Source: Cephalotus follicularis (taxonomy: Eukaryota > Streptophyta > Magnoliopsida > Oxalidales > Cephalotaceae). From it: a stretch of 64,000 nt of DNA. This document shows positions 24,959 to 38,290 of the stretch, one piece after another (position 1 is the first letter of the stretch; every line of letters starts with the position of its first letter). The notes below the pieces were generated by a model. That model was not told the origin of the DNA, did no database searches, and saw only the letters and a program-made list of their open reading frames with translations. A program made the translations under genes and the position numbers. The stretch is from positions 62,001-126,000 of the forward strand of contig BDDD01000915.1 in assembly GCA_001972305.1 (NCBI GenBank), read 5' to 3'.

Positions 24959-27900
24959 ATGTTTGATTCTGGTTTCAAGTCACAGTTCATCAATGGCCAC
25001 AGGGAGAAGTTTGTAAGGTATTGAAGCAATTTTGTTGGTCTCTATATTTGCCACAAATTTCGTAGATTTCCATAGAAAGGAAATTATAGTCATGTAGGGA
25101 GTGAATATGGTTAAGTAACTACACTTATGTTACCTGTTATTATTTCCTCCGTTACTAACTTATGTGGAAATATCAGAAAGTGATTAGTTTCGAGTTTTTA
25201 CTGTGGATGTGATTGGCATATATGCTGCTCCTGTAGGTTGGATGATTTGGATTCTACAATATCAATGCCTGCTAATACTGGTGGAATGAAGAAATGTGGT
25301 TTCGGTATAGAAGGGTTGAGCCTTACTGGTCGTGGAAAGAGGAATCCATCAAAATCCTTTAGAGTAGGAGTGAAGAGAGGATCAGAAGGACTACTAACAT
25401 TCGGTCGATCCCTTAGAACTGGGGTCACCCGAGCAGTGTTCCCTGAAGATCTTCAAGTATCCGAGAAAAAAGTATTTGATCCTCAGGACAAATCCCTCCT
25501 GCTATGGAATAGGCTTTTTGTGATATCTTGCATCCTTGCAGTCTCTGTTGATCCTTTGTTTTTCTATCTTCCTGTCTTCGATCAAGCCTCTAATTGCCTT
25601 GGTATAGATACCCAGTTAGCACACACAACTACAACAGTCCGGACAGTAATTGATTTTTTTTATCTCTTCCGTATGGCTCTTCAGTTCCGCACAGCTTACA
25701 TTGCTCCATCATCTCGGGTTTTTGGACGAGGTGAACTTGTGATAGATCCTGCACAGATAGCTGCGCGCTATTTACGACGTTATTTCATTGTTGATTTTCT
25801 CTCAGTACTACCCCTACCACAGGTTCGAGAAACTTTTTCTGCTATCTTACTTTCATACCTTTTAAATTCTTAACGCTTGTGCATAAATGTCATTGCCATC
25901 GAGATTTCTTTTGATGGTATTGCTATAACCTTGATGTTTTCGACATGTTTATCGCTTATTTGCAAGATTATCTCGAATGACAGCTGATGGTTGGGCTTAA
26001 TCTCAAATATTACTTAGTGAGTCATCTGAATCAGAGACTGTTAGTTGTCTTTAAATGGCAAGAATCATAAAGAGCCGATGGTTTGGCTTAATCTCTACTG
26101 ACTGAGTCATCTGGATCAGACACCGTTAGTTGTTTTTAATTGGCAAAATCCATAAATAGTGCTTGCACAATATTATTATAAGTGGTCCTTCCAATGTGGA
26201 ACTACTCGTATGCCTGTAAGATAAACGGTATGGTTTTATATGTCTAAGCGCTCTGAGACATTGAAATGCGCATGCTAGTTAAGTTTCATCTTCATGCATT
26301 GACAATTTCTTTTGGCTTTCAAAAGTTGGCTTTATTGATATATGTACTCTGGGGTTTCTTTGATTTTTTTCATTTTAATTGCTTCAAATCATTGGCAGAT
26401 TGTGGTCTGGAAATTTCTGCACAATGCAAAAGGTTCAGAGGTATTGGCCACTAAACAGTCGTTGCTAAATATTGTGTTTCTTCAATATGTTCCAAGGTTT
26501 GTTCGCTTTATTCCGTTAACTTCAGAATTGAAGAAGACTGCTGGTGTTTTCGCTGAAAGTGCTTGGGCTGGTGCAGCATACTATCTGCTTTGGTACATGC
26601 TAGCTAGTCATGTAAGTGTTTGTTATACCTTCCATGCAGCTATCAGTTCTTCTCTTCAGTGGCACTGCCCCTTAACCATCAGTAATGGATAGAATAATGA
26701 GTAGTCTTCTATGCCCCTATGCTTTGGATAAAAATTCTATTCAGTAAGTCTTCTTCTTTGGCTGGTGCACCATACCAAGCTTCTTCAAGTTTTCCGCAAC
26801 AAGTACAGAATATGTCACAGCTAATAAATTCAAAAACTTTATTTTGTTTTTGAAAGAGTTTATAAAGAACGTGGAATGATTGATTGAAGTGTATCCTCAC
26901 ATTCTCTTGATTTTCACTTTTTTTTTTTGATCTGCTCTAATCACTGATAGATGGAACCATGCAGATAGCAGGAGCATTCTGGTACTTGCTAGCTGTAGAA
27001 CGGAATGTTACGTGCTGGCAGAAAGCTTGTTCTGATAATGTGAAGTGTAACATCAATTTCTTGTACTGTGGCAATAAGCATGTGACAGGTTTTGAGGATT
27101 GGGAAAGCATTAGGGAGGAGGTTCTCGGTAGTAAATGCTCCATTATTGATGATGACTCGCCATTCAATTATGGAATCTACACACAGGCTATATCTTCTGG
27201 CATTGCTTCATCTAGGAGTTTTTTCTCTAAATTTGTTTATTGTTTGTGGTGGGGCCTTCAAAATTTGAGGTATTCTGTCTTATCTTAGGTTTTTAGTTGA
27301 TATATATGTAATCCAGCTTGTGTTTTATATATGAAATGCTTTTGTTTTTTATATTGTTTTCTCATCATAGAAGTAACAATGGATTTTGGTTGTCTATTCT
27401 AATCCATGACAGAGATTCTTTGTTAATTAATGTCTATAACTATAGCTTAGATGATGAGGTTTACTGGATTCTTGAATTTCTTTAAGCAAACAGATTCTTG
27501 TTGAATCATATTTATCTTAAATGCGTGAGCTTCTTTACATACACATTTGCATACATAATGTAGGAAGGAGTTATGCAAAAGTAAGTGTGTCCGATATTTG
27601 TTAAGCTGTTTAATTGCCTGTTTTTATTCCACTCGATAGCACTTAGCAGTCCTTTGAATATATATATTTAGGCAAAACAGAAAGAGAGAGAATAAATAAA
27701 CCTAAGTTTTGGGAGACTCCTAAATTTTGCATTTTGAAAAGGGTATATGTTTTGAGGTTTTATTAAGAAAGATGTCGTTCAGCAAGTTTTTTTTTTTTTT
27801 TGATATCCTATTTATCTGTACATCAGTGCATGGCATTGATTATACTGTTTATATGGCAAGCATGTCTCAGCCCATCAGCCTATTCATTCCTTGGAATTAT

Positions 27901-30016
27901 GTAATTATACTTTCGGTGCATAGAGCTTGTACTTCCTGATTAAGTAAGAGGGGTGAATGTAAATTTTAGATAGTCATTTCACACACCACCTTGTTCAGAT
28001 ACCTCCAATTGATACATCTACCAACGTGATATCTTGGTTGCAGAATCCTATAATTTTCACTTCAGATATTATCTGCTGATTCATGTTTGAATTTCTTGCC
28101 ACGAAACTGCTGACTTATTCGAGTTAAAATTTTATTTATCTAAGTACATGGCATTTTACTTTCTGCAGTACACTTGGTCAGGGGCTCCAAACCAGCACGT
28201 ATCCTGGAGAGGTTCTGTTTTCCATAGCATTAGCCATATTTGGGCTTATCCTTTTTGCGCTCTTGATAGGAAACATGCAGGTAAGTTAGAACTTTAGTTT
28301 CTGGGTGCTTTGCAGATATTGATTTGTTTCATAGTAGCTTCTTTTTTAAAGTGGAAGCCTGTGCATGCTCATGGCAATGATTAGATAACATTTTTAAGGA
28401 GAGTTTGCTAAGCTATTATTATGCAGTCTATTTTTTTTATAAGATTTCAAAATAGATTAATTTTGCTGAGTGAATGAATGTAATTTGTTAAGTTTCTTCA
28501 ATTGCAATGAATATAGAAGTCGTCAGTTTTGCTCAAAATTACGTTTCTTCTTGTCACTTTAGATAGTCATATCCTGACAATACTGTATTGTGGAAGTATA
28601 TATGGCTGCATAAGATCATATGCTTATGATTTGAAGTAGAGGAAATGGAAGCTGCTATATTGTGTGATAAAGCTGAGATTTGAAGTGTCTTGTGATTTGA
28701 ACAGACCTACCTTGCATCTCTCACCATTCGTCTTGAGGAGATGAGGATCAAAAGACGTGACTCTGAGCAGTGGATGCATCATCGCTCCCTTCCACCAGAT
28801 TTACGGGAAAGAGTTCGACGCTATGATCAGTACAAGTGGTTGGAAACACGAGGAGTAGATGAAGAGAGCTTGGTCCAGAGTCTACCCAAAGATCTCAGGA
28901 GGGATATCAAGCGGCACCTCTGTTTAAATTTGGTCAGAAGGGTAAGTATATCTGCCTTCTCTTTCTTCTCGTTTAATATCATTAACTTTATTATATTTCC
29001 ACACCCTTCAAAATCTTGGGGGCTATTCTTTATAATGTATGTTTGTGAAGTTCTTCATGGAATATTCATTAGATATCTGTGCTTAAGTTCAGTGGTGTTA
29101 TGTTGAAGAAGCATTAAAGGATAGCCGCTTTTGGACAAAATATGAGATCCAGCTTGCTTCCTTGCTAATTATGACTTTTTTTACAGCATGCATGTCATTT
29201 TGTTAATGTCCTTGCTATAGTCACTATAGTACTTGATTTTTTACCATTCCAGTGATACACTCTTCTGCAATTGTAAAATCTGCACGATGGTTTATGCAGG
29301 TTCCTCTGTTTGCGCATATGGATGAGCGTTTACTTGATGCTATTTGCGAGCGACTGAAGCCTAGTTTATACACAGAGAAAACTTATATTGTCCGAGAAGG
29401 CGATCCAGTTAATGAGATGCTATTCATCATCCGAGGCCGTTTAGAAAGTGTGACCACAGATGGTGGTAGGAGTGGATTTTTCAACCGAGGATATCTGAAA
29501 GAAGGAGATTTCTGTGGAGAAGAGCTTCTGACTTGGGCATTGGATCCCAAATCTGCTTCAAATTTGCCATCCTCTACACGGACAGTGAGGGCTTTAACTG
29601 AGGTAGAGGCATTTGCTTTGGAAGCAGAAGAGCTGAAGTTTGTGGCTAGCCAGTTTAGGCGTCTTCATAGCAGACAGGTGCAGCAAACCTTCCGTTTCTA
29701 CTCTCAACAGTGGAGGACTTGGGCTGCCTGCTTTATCCAGGCTGCATGGCGCCGGTTTACCAAGAGGAGAAAAGCAGAACTTCATCGTAAAGAAGAAGAA
29801 GATGAATTTGACTATAATGAAGATGATGATGACCAAAGGGCATTAATGAGGAGTGGGAGTGCAGCAGATGGTTCATCCAGGTTTGGTGCAACCATCTTCG
29901 CATCTCGCTTTGCAGCTAATGCCCTCCGTGGACATAGGCTTAGGAGCACAAGTACCAGGAGCTTGTTGAATCTGCAGAAGCCCTCAGAACCCGATTTCAC
30001 TTCATATGATGCATAA
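24959..30016 (+). CDS. Cyclic nucleotide-gated ion channel, group II (CNGC5/6/9-like)
   Basis: A plasma-membrane cation (Ca2+) channel subunit. Exons: 24959-25017, 25237-25822, 26399-26611, 26965-27269, 28169-28280, 28705-28941, 29300-30016; 742 aa, the usual length. The N-terminal EKFVRLDDLDS and GFGIEGLS motifs place it in group II. S1-S6 lie between about residues 95 and 430. The pore filter is GQGL (391-394) after WWGLQNLST. The phosphate-binding cassette of the nucleotide-binding domain is EGDFCGEELL (572-581). A calmodulin-type IQ motif, FIQAAWRRFTKRR, is at 649-661, followed by an acidic patch. All joins are GT-AG and phase-consistent. Intron 2 carries a small tandem duplication. Which of CNGC5, 6, 9 (or 7/8) is the closest is not resolved. 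Confidence 0.95.
25980..26160 (+). repeat. Diverged tandem duplication, about 90 bp, in channel intron 2
   Basis: Copy 1 at about 25980-26070 (CTGATGGTTGGGCTTAATCT ... GAGTCATCTGAATCAGA ... GTTAGTTGTCTTTAAATGGC) is repeated at about 26072-26157 with roughly 80% match. Confidence 0.75.
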
Positions 30017-30645
30017 ATAGTAAATTTGTTTTAGATGCTCAAATAAAATTGTTGATTTCATTCACTCTAGTTGTATATTATATATATTACTTGGTATTTA
30101 GGTACTTCTCCACAATGTATTTGGATACTTCATGATGCTAATGATAGTTTGAATTCATGATGCTAATGATAGTTAGTACCACCGGTGCTTTTGGCAGATT
30201 GCGAATTTTTTTCTTTTTCTGTGTGTCAGTTTTTGTTAGATAAGAAACGGAGATAAAACTTCAAATATATTACTTAGAAATATTGATACTGAAAATTATT
30301 GCCAAGAAACTAGGAGGGAATTGTACTACAATATTATCCAACAGGTTCAATTCCAGAAAATTGAAAGCTCCACGTAACTATACTTGAGTTGAGAACCAAG
30401 TCCATCTGCATCCCCAATGAAAATTTAAAACTTAAATCTCTTCAACAACTGTGCAAAACATGGATTCTAACTTCCTCCATTCAGCCCCACAAGGGTTGCA
30501 TCACTTACAGAAATAATAAAAAAATTACAAAAAGAAGGGAGGAAGCTTCGTGCCTTGACTACGTTAAAGCATCCATGATATGGCACCCCCTAAACTTTGC
30601 CATCTATTACTTTTAATAAGTTTGTGCTGGCGTTTAAACAACGGC
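30017..30645. other. Convergent 3' region between the channel gene and LPA3
   Basis: Holds the 3' UTRs of both genes. AATAAA-like AAATAAAATTG lies at 30041, soon after the channel stop. A 21-bp direct repeat, beginning TTCATGATGCTAATG, occurs twice at about 30130 and 30153. Confidence 0.6.
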
Positions 30646-33281
30646 TTAACTTCGCCATGCAGAAGATATTTCCAGATCTACATCTTCTTCCCACCAAGTG
30701 GCAGTCTGAAACATTAGATTACATGTTAAATGCAAGTTGAAGTATCATCCACTAAACAAATCTTGTCTAACTTAATCAAATTCACATGATTCTTTAATCC
30801 ATCCACATTGATAAATTAGTAGCAAATATTGGCATATAATGGTAGAAAGGGAAACCATGTAAACCTACTAAGTCCATCCGTAAAAAGCAACATATAGAGA
30901 TAGGTGTATAGGGATTCAAGTCCACAAATGAAGGAAACTACTCCAAGGAGAGAAAACCTTGTAGCCTCTGCGGAGAAATTCTAGTGAGCTTCCTTGTTCC
31001 TCTTGCAGTCCCAGGACCCTCAACAGTTCTTCTTTGGTCTAAAGCACATCAATCATTTTGCAAGCATGTCATATCTAACTTAAAAGAAGACAATAATCCC
31101 CGAGGGAAAGACACATATACATACCTCACCCAGCGTAAAGCGAGTTTCACTCTCTGCTATGCAGGCAAAAGAACCATCTGCTTGTTTAAGCATCACCTGC
31201 CAAGGCCCTGCCCAAATCTCACATCGAAAGATGAAGGGACTAGGAATGAATGATTTTCAACATAGATCCTGAATATCTCTAACACATATATTCACTGAAG
31301 CCCATCCAAGACCTAGATTTGGAAAAAAATATAGTTGTCTGGATATTGAGGCTGCCCCAATGTTGAAAAAATTATCACTATATCATTTTTATTTCTCATT
31401 AAATTTTAATCAAGATAAATCCATATAACATACCAGTAATATTCACATTCAAACAAGATAATATACTTTTACATCATCATGGGGTTGAATCCATTTTCAG
31501 CCATCACTATACACAGTTCATTGGTGGGATGTCTAGAAGCCCTTAAAGTTGCAAAAAAAGGTGCTTATAATCTTTCCATTGTTTGTATGGAATAGGTTTA
31601 CAAATAGCCCCACCAAGTAACAATCACCACCCTCCTCTATAGACGTGCATACTATCTGTGAATATATTATGTAGCCTGAAGGAAATTAGGGGTATCCATT
31701 AGATGACTATATTTTATAAACCAAAATGTGAGCAGTATATATCAAATTCAGGTAGAAGAACTAGATGCCAGGTATTATTCATTTTAAACAAAACCTATCA
31801 GAGATCCACTGTCTAAACTAACCCCTAGTTTGACATCAAATCTTGAGAAAGTAGTTTCTTAAAATCAAATTTTGATTAAAAAAAACAACCAACTCATAAG
31901 CAGATTGATTCTGTACCAGGGTACTGGCGAAATAATGCTCCATTGTAATTTACAATATAAGGCGCTACTGCCACTGTCTTGCATAAGGGAAAAAAACAAA
32001 TGATTATTCAGATACTGAATCGGAAAAACAATCGACGGAAAGAAAGGGAGTGACAAGAAGAGGCAAAAGATGAGAAACCTTTGAATATTCTCTGATTCTA
32101 ACATAAAAGACTGGAATAAATTGAGAAAGAAATCGGTAATGCAAATCTTTGGGTGGAAATCCCAGAAGGCCCAAGTCAGCACTGCATTCATAAGAAATTT
32201 TTGTTTTCCATTAGAATAATTTAAATGGTAAAGAGGATCATGTATCAGTCTAGGGTCAAATAAAGGAAATAAGCATACCGCAATGTATCCAGTTCTAGAT
32301 TAAATAGAAGTGTTGGGGTTGACTTAGCAAAGTTTTCCTGCAAAACGCAATCAAAGTTACGGTGGGGAAAACTTTTCCGATATGTCTGTCATGTCTGCAC
32401 ATCTATAACATATTATAGGCAAGACATCATACCACATACTTCTCTATAAGAGAAAGTTCGCGTGTGCTACAATTAAGAAAAACATAGAGCGTGGGTGGTT
32501 CACTGGATTGCCAACGGCCTGCATTTTGTTAAAAAGAACAGAAGATGTTAAAGTGGAATATTACTGCCCAGCATCAACCAGAAGAGCTCAATAATTGAAT
32601 ATATTCGAGAAAGGATACAAGTTCAGAGGATCCAACAAAGGATTCCACAATGATCAAACTGACTTAAATATCTTACTCAAGCTTGGAACAAGCTGTGGAT
32701 GGGTGAAAGATACTAAGCACCCAACGAAGAATAGGATATGCTCAAAGAAAGAAAGCTAAAAACACATTTTCTGACAAAATACGTTATCATACAGAATTTG
32801 TAGAACCAACCTTCATTATCATCTTCAAAATCAAAATCTAGAGTATTCCTCACAGATTTGAAGAAATTGGCAACAGGACCACAGGGGACATCATCCAATG
32901 AGCCTATGGTTATACCACCAATCTGAAAGAAAGGAGTAATAGATTGGAGTACAAAAAAATTAACTAAATGTGATAGGTTACCTAGCTTCTGAAGATTCTT
33001 GATAGAACCAACATTTTGACTAAGATTCAAAAGTTAATGCAGCATATGACAGATGATATGATTAGATTTTAAGAACTGCTAGAATAAATTCATGCTGCTA
33101 ATTTAAAATACTCAGCTTATTTAATATATTGGCTTGACCCTTAAACCCCCTAATCGCCCAGCTTGAGACACTATAACAGGGGGGAAAAAGGGAACTCTGT
33201 AAGGGGGTTAACACTCAAAAGTCCATACAGAAACAGCACACAAATGCAACTGAGCCTGGCTCAATGGCACACCAATACATC

Positions 33282-33324
<43 letters not shown>

Positions 33325-35041
33325 ATTCTCTATAAAGTGTATTCTTACCAAGTCAATAGCTGTTCCAAATAGCTCAGAGGCCCTTCGCTTTTCGGGCTTA
33401 TCAGGAAATACCTGATATTAAATTTATCATGTTCAACACACATCTCCAAATGAAAGATACAAATTCATATATATAGTCTTTCCTTACAATGCAAGCTCTG
33501 GTTTCCATTCTTTCTTGGAGCTTCCTAACCACAGCCAATGCAAGTTGAATATTGGCTTCAATAAATTCATCTGAAGACCCCTACACGTAATTAACAAATA
33601 AGAATGAGAAAATCATGTACCGGTTACGTCCATTTCTTTCATAGTAGTAAAATATGTGTCAGCAAAAAAGAAAAAGGTAAACATGCTATTTAGCATGTTC
33701 CATGACCTAGCCAAATGATTCAGCGGTAAAATTTCAAATGTGCTGGCATTGATAACGGCTTATAATACAGACTGATCCTGAAAATCCATTATGATGTTAG
33801 ATATCTTTGAAGTAGAGACATGATTTTACAACCTACAATAGTGGGCTACAGAAGACCAGTATCTCTAGAAAGTAATTCACTGGTCTAATCGTTTATTTTG
33901 TGTAATCTGTTTGTGTTGGTCTAGTTATTGCAGTCTTTATCATTTTTAAGCTTAATCAGTCTTACTGCTGTAAAAATGCTACTGTCTTATATCAGCTCAC
34001 AACAGATTAAATATTTGTTTGCATCAACTGAAATCAGACTTGTGTTTGCATCACCGCAAGAAGAATCTGTAAATATAAATGCACTAAGCAATAAAGGACG
34101 AGTAGCACAATGCATCAGAGACCATTCAGCATAGCAACCTAAGAAAGATTAACAGCTAAGGGATACCTTATAAGAAGAAAAGTTGCTTGGTAAGGGCCTG
34201 CAGATGTGACAATAAAGCAAAGCCCAAAATAAGAAAACAGTAGGAGAGCAAATAGCAACCAATCAATAGCATGGATCATCATCTTGAGGAACAGGAGAAA
34301 ACATGAAGAGAACAGGGTGCATCGATCATGACTACATAACATCAACATCATATAACATTATCCTACCACAGACAGTTTCGGGTTAGCATCTATGAATAAA
34401 TGAAAACTAGTTTCAAAACATTCATTAGAATATAATTTAGAATAACTGATTAACACTAACAAAATTCAAATTTTAATTTGTTGACATTTCATTTCTCTTG
34501 ATAGCTCTCTCAGGCTAGCTTTACTTGTACAAAAACAATAGAAATGAATGTGAGGGGTTGGTGGAGAACTCCACAACTTGCAACAAAATGAAGAATCAAA
34601 GGAAAACTTGCTCGAAAACACAAATTAAGAGATGGGTATTAACTATTACGAGTAACAGAATCCAAAAACAGTTAAAAATACAAAGAGTATAATTAGAAAG
34701 ATGAATATTACTACTACGTACGGGAAATCGATTTCCAAGCGGATTTTGGCATCTTGAAGAGCAAAAGCAAGAGAGTTGGCAGCATCAGTGACAAGAACCT
34801 CGTATGATTTAGGCTTGTAAACTGGGACTCCTCTCTTGGGATCATCGCTATTACTGGGTGTTGCTTGGTTTTTGTCACCTTTCTTGTTGTTGTTGTTGTT
34901 GGTAGTGGTGCTTGTGGTTGTGCATTGGATTTTGGTAGTGTATGAGAGTTTGGGGAGAGAATGGGAAGTGAGGGAGAGAGGAGAGAGAGATGTGCGTGGG
35001 GGAAGAGAGAAGGAAGAGGGCACGGCCATTGCCATTGCCAT
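30646..35041 (-). CDS. LPA3: LOW PSII ACCUMULATION 3 (LPA3), chloroplast photosystem II assembly factor
   Basis: A stromal factor that, with LPA2, assists assembly of CP43 into photosystem II. Exons in coding order (plus coordinates): 35041-34722, 34197-34167, 33580-33488, 33411-33349, 32922-32811, 32518-32433, 32337-32279, 32181-32079, 31977-31917, 31207-31125, 31038-30958, 30705-30646; 383 aa against about 358 in Arabidopsis. The start is placed at the [10 protein letters not shown] methionine, giving a Ser/Thr-rich transit peptide followed by an Asn/Thr/Gln-rich low-complexity stretch. Diagnostic segments: [69 protein letters not shown] and [16 protein letters not shown] near the end. Exon 2 is a 31-nt microexon. 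All joins are in phase with GT-AG borders. Its promoter side abuts a solo LTR. Confidence 0.93.
33282..33323 (+). repeat. (GA)n microsatellite in LPA3 intron 4
   Basis: An interrupted GA run of about 42 bases, beginning ATCAGAGAGA, about 25 bases downstream in the minus sense of the exon ending at 33349. Confidence 0.85.
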
Positions 35042-35262
35042 GTTGTATCGGTTGGTTGGTTTGGTGGATTGGATGATAACGGCCATAAATGTAAAGAGAT
35101 AAATAAATGTACAATACAATATAATGTGTATAATAAATTAATAATGTATCACACATCAAGTGATTTTAAAATATGATTGATGATTATATTATTAAAATTT
35201 AAAATCTTATTAATGGTAAATCAATAATGTATTATATTATTTGTGTTTGATAATATTATTTT
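35042..35262 (-). promoter_or_regulatory. Proximal LPA3 promoter and 5' UTR
   Basis: This is all that separates the LPA3 ATG from the solo LTR boundary. It contains TATA-like AT runs on the minus strand around 35110-35200. The transcription start is not determinable by eye. Confidence 0.4.
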
Positions 35263-35823
35263 AATATTGATATGAGAAAATTTATTTTTTAAGCATAATG
35301 ACACGTGTCTCCAGGAAATGACATTTTAGAGAAAGGACATTTCAGGGTCTGGACACGTGGCCTGCCACTACATCAAAAAGGGAAAATGCCACCAAACCCA
35401 TAGACGTGTACGCCACCCCAGCCACCAAATCCGAAAACGTGCACGCCACCACATCAAAGAGGGAAAATGCCACCAAATCCGAAAAAGATCAGGGGAAATG
35501 CCAGTACTCCTTACGCATTTCTGTTAGGAACAACCTCCAACTCCTGATTAAACGCTCAACAGTTATCTTGGAGATCTATAAATACTAAATCAAACAACTT
35601 CTACTAGGTCAGTCACTTGAACACTCAAGAGAACTTAATACTCTCTGTGCACTTTCTAACTAAAGCATCAGAATGTCCCCAAGAGAACAAACTCATAAAC
35701 CTTATACTCTTATCTTTCACTTGTGCAGGAATCATCAATCACTAGACACTTTTTCTCAGACTGATTCTAACGTTTCTCTAAACAAAGGTATGTTGAAGAA
35801 AGGATTTCTGCATCAACAAATAT
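35263..35823 (+). mobile_element. Solo LTR, 551 bp, Tat-like family, between LPA3 and SPF27
   Basis: The LTR is 35268-35818, beginning TGATATGAG and ending GCATCAACA, between exact AATAT copies at 35263-35267 and 35819-35823. TATAAATA at 35577-35584. Same family as 16086-16730: same termini, same GACACGTGTC palindrome at +32 (35300-35309), similar layout. It also has ACACGTGGC (35353-35361) and an internal duplication of GGGAAAATGCCACCAAA (about 35380 and 35461). It sits 227 bp upstream of the LPA3 ATG and 933 bp upstream of the SPF27 ATG. Confidence 0.9.
35577..35584 (+). promoter_or_regulatory. TATA box of the Tat-like solo LTR, pointing at SPF27
   Basis: TATAAATA in GATCTATAAATACTAAATC, 309 bases into the LTR; transcription from here would run toward the SPF27 gene. 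Confidence 0.55.
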
Positions 35824-36750
35824 TATTATCATCAATATTAATTAGGAGTTTGAGGTTTAAAAATATTTAAATCCGTTGTGTATCATAAAAAAAATTGACT
35901 AAATAAATAGGTTATACTTATATTTTTTATTTATTGATACATGATATAATCATGAAAAAAAATGATATTAATGAAAGATATTATAATAATCATGAAAAAA
36001 ATTGATATTAATGAAAGATATGTTATTGTAATTAACAAATAAAAAATATTATTTTATGAAAAGATAATATGAATTTCGTTTAAAATGATAATATAGTTAT
36101 GGTCACCATTTTTAATAGAAAGATTATTAGTAGATAAGCAATCCCTATATTAATAAAAAACATGATCAGTCTAAAAAAAACTATATCTAAAACATAAAAA
36201 CCTTTAAAAACAGTTGAGAAAAATACAAAACAAAAGAAAGATGAAATAAAATGAGGTTTTCAACCTCTACGTCTGGTGAGATGGTTTACGGGAATATACT
36301 GTGTTTTGAATAATTCCAAGAATAAATTAAAGACTCAATATGGTTGTTTATATGATGGTATAACAAGGTGTTTAGCAATTCTTATCATTGAATAGTTGAA
36401 TTCAGAACTTGACAATTTTGTTTCAATAAAAAACATCGTTAACAAATAATTTTTTAACTAACTAAACTCAAAGTAATATATAATTAAAGGAAAATCTTTT
36501 CTATCCTTTAAGGCTAGTTTTATATTGTTGACATTTGAAAAATCTATCGCCCTGGTGTCATAAAAAGAAAAAAGAATTGCTAATTTTTTTTTTAATACGT
36601 TGTCTTACTTTTTTTATGTTATAATTTTAAAAATCATATCATATATTGATATGTGATTTTAAATGACATTAAAAGATTAGGGTATTAAGATTTGACACTT
36701 AATTCAAATAAAAACTTCAAAATAATAATTCGAATCAAAACTGGAACGCG
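35824..36750 (+). other. AT-rich upstream region of SPF27
   Basis: No gene is seen. There is a two-copy tandem repeat of about 47 bp at 35948-36035 (ATAATCATGAAAAAAA ... GATATTAATGAAAGATAT). It should include the SPF27 core promoter and 5' UTR. Confidence 0.5.
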
Positions 36751-38237
36751 ATGGGGGCAACCAAGGGTCAAACAATGCTAATGCTAGAGGGTCCAGAATT
36801 GGAGTCGCATCCATGGCGGAGCTCAAGAAGCGCAGAGATAATAGACGCATTGCCTTACATAGACGATGACTACGCTAACCCTAAAGTCAAGGCCGACGTT
36901 GACCGTCTCCTTGAAGACGAGATGCGTCGCAGCTCTAAAAAGCCCGCCGACTTCCTCAATGACTTACCTCCTCTTCCCAATTTCATCAATCAACAAGATA
37001 ATCCCATGCTTGCTAGAGAGTATGAGCGAGTGCGAGCCGGTAAGCCGCCGGTTCGACTTGATTTTAGCCGGCTCGACCTGATTGATCCACCACCTGTTAC
37101 TAAGATTAATGACGAATCTGCTTGGAAGCAAGCGCTTCACCGAGCTCAACGCACCTCTCAATATCAACTCATCAGGTCACTTTAACTTGTTTCAATTAAT
37201 TTTGCATATAATTAACTTTGTTAGTAGGGTTTATAGTAGTCACTATCACTTTTAGTAAGTATGGAAATCGTTTCGCTTATTATGGATTGTTTTGATTGAT
37301 CGACAGGCTAGAAAACTTGGAATTGATGTCCAAGTATGGTGCTGAAGTCTGGAAACAAAACAATCTTTTGTTGGAAAAATTCTCATTGAGGTTTGCTTTT
37401 TTGTTTTTTGTAAAATAAAGTACTATTGAAAATGTCGTATTTGTTTTAGTTTCGTTATAGACGGCGACTACTTCTGCTTTGGTTAGTTATGATGCATTGT
37501 TACTATGCCTTATCACTCACACTACCATTGAGATATGCAACACTAGGTGGACTGAGGCTAATTGCAGTGCCCCGATGAGAAATTGTGTCCCATTGGGGTT
37601 CCAGCCCTACTACACTAAGCTTAGATCATGGTAGTGGGCAATTGCAGTTTGGTCTTTTGAAATTTACGCATGATGCAGTGCAAACAAGAATAATTTAATG
37701 GTATCAATAATCTCCCCTTGTTAAGACAAAGATTTCGTTCCCAAAAAACACTCCAAATAAAAACCCGAGAAGCAAAACACGAAATTATATTAGCAAGAAT
37801 GAGGGACAAAAGAGAAATGTAAAATCAAATTTATACATTAGAATCAATATTTTGAAAACAGAATTATGAATCTAAGAGGTTCATTGCATTCCCTACCTCT
37901 CTCTCTCTTTCCCTTCTTCTCATCCTCTCTCATTATAATCTTACCTTGTGGTTAGTTTTATCTTTCTAGACATTCGGCAAATATTTTTTTCCAACATCCA
38001 ATTCATTCCCCTAAATTCCCGATCAATTTTTTGTTCCATAGCTTAAAATGAATATAACCAACTGTGAGTGGAGCCATTAGTGTCTTGGAAACATTAAAGT
38101 TGGATTGATGGCAAGCTGTCTTGCCTAGTTTTTTGTCCAACACAGAACCTCTTAGCTCTCTGTGAAATGATTACTCTTGCTTTGCTAATTGATATATTGG
38201 CCATGTTTTGCATTTTACCTTAGCAGTTGTACTAACC

Positions 38238-38290
<53 letters not shown>

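Noticed and set aside
25198..25428. Minus-strand frame of 76 codons
   Set aside because: Shadow of exon 2 of the cyclic nucleotide-gated channel.
32431..32442. An earlier donor (GTATGT at 32439) for LPA3 exon 6
   Set aside because: Using it breaks the frame into exon 7; the GTATGA donor six to seven bases later keeps phase and adds the family residues Tyr-Val.
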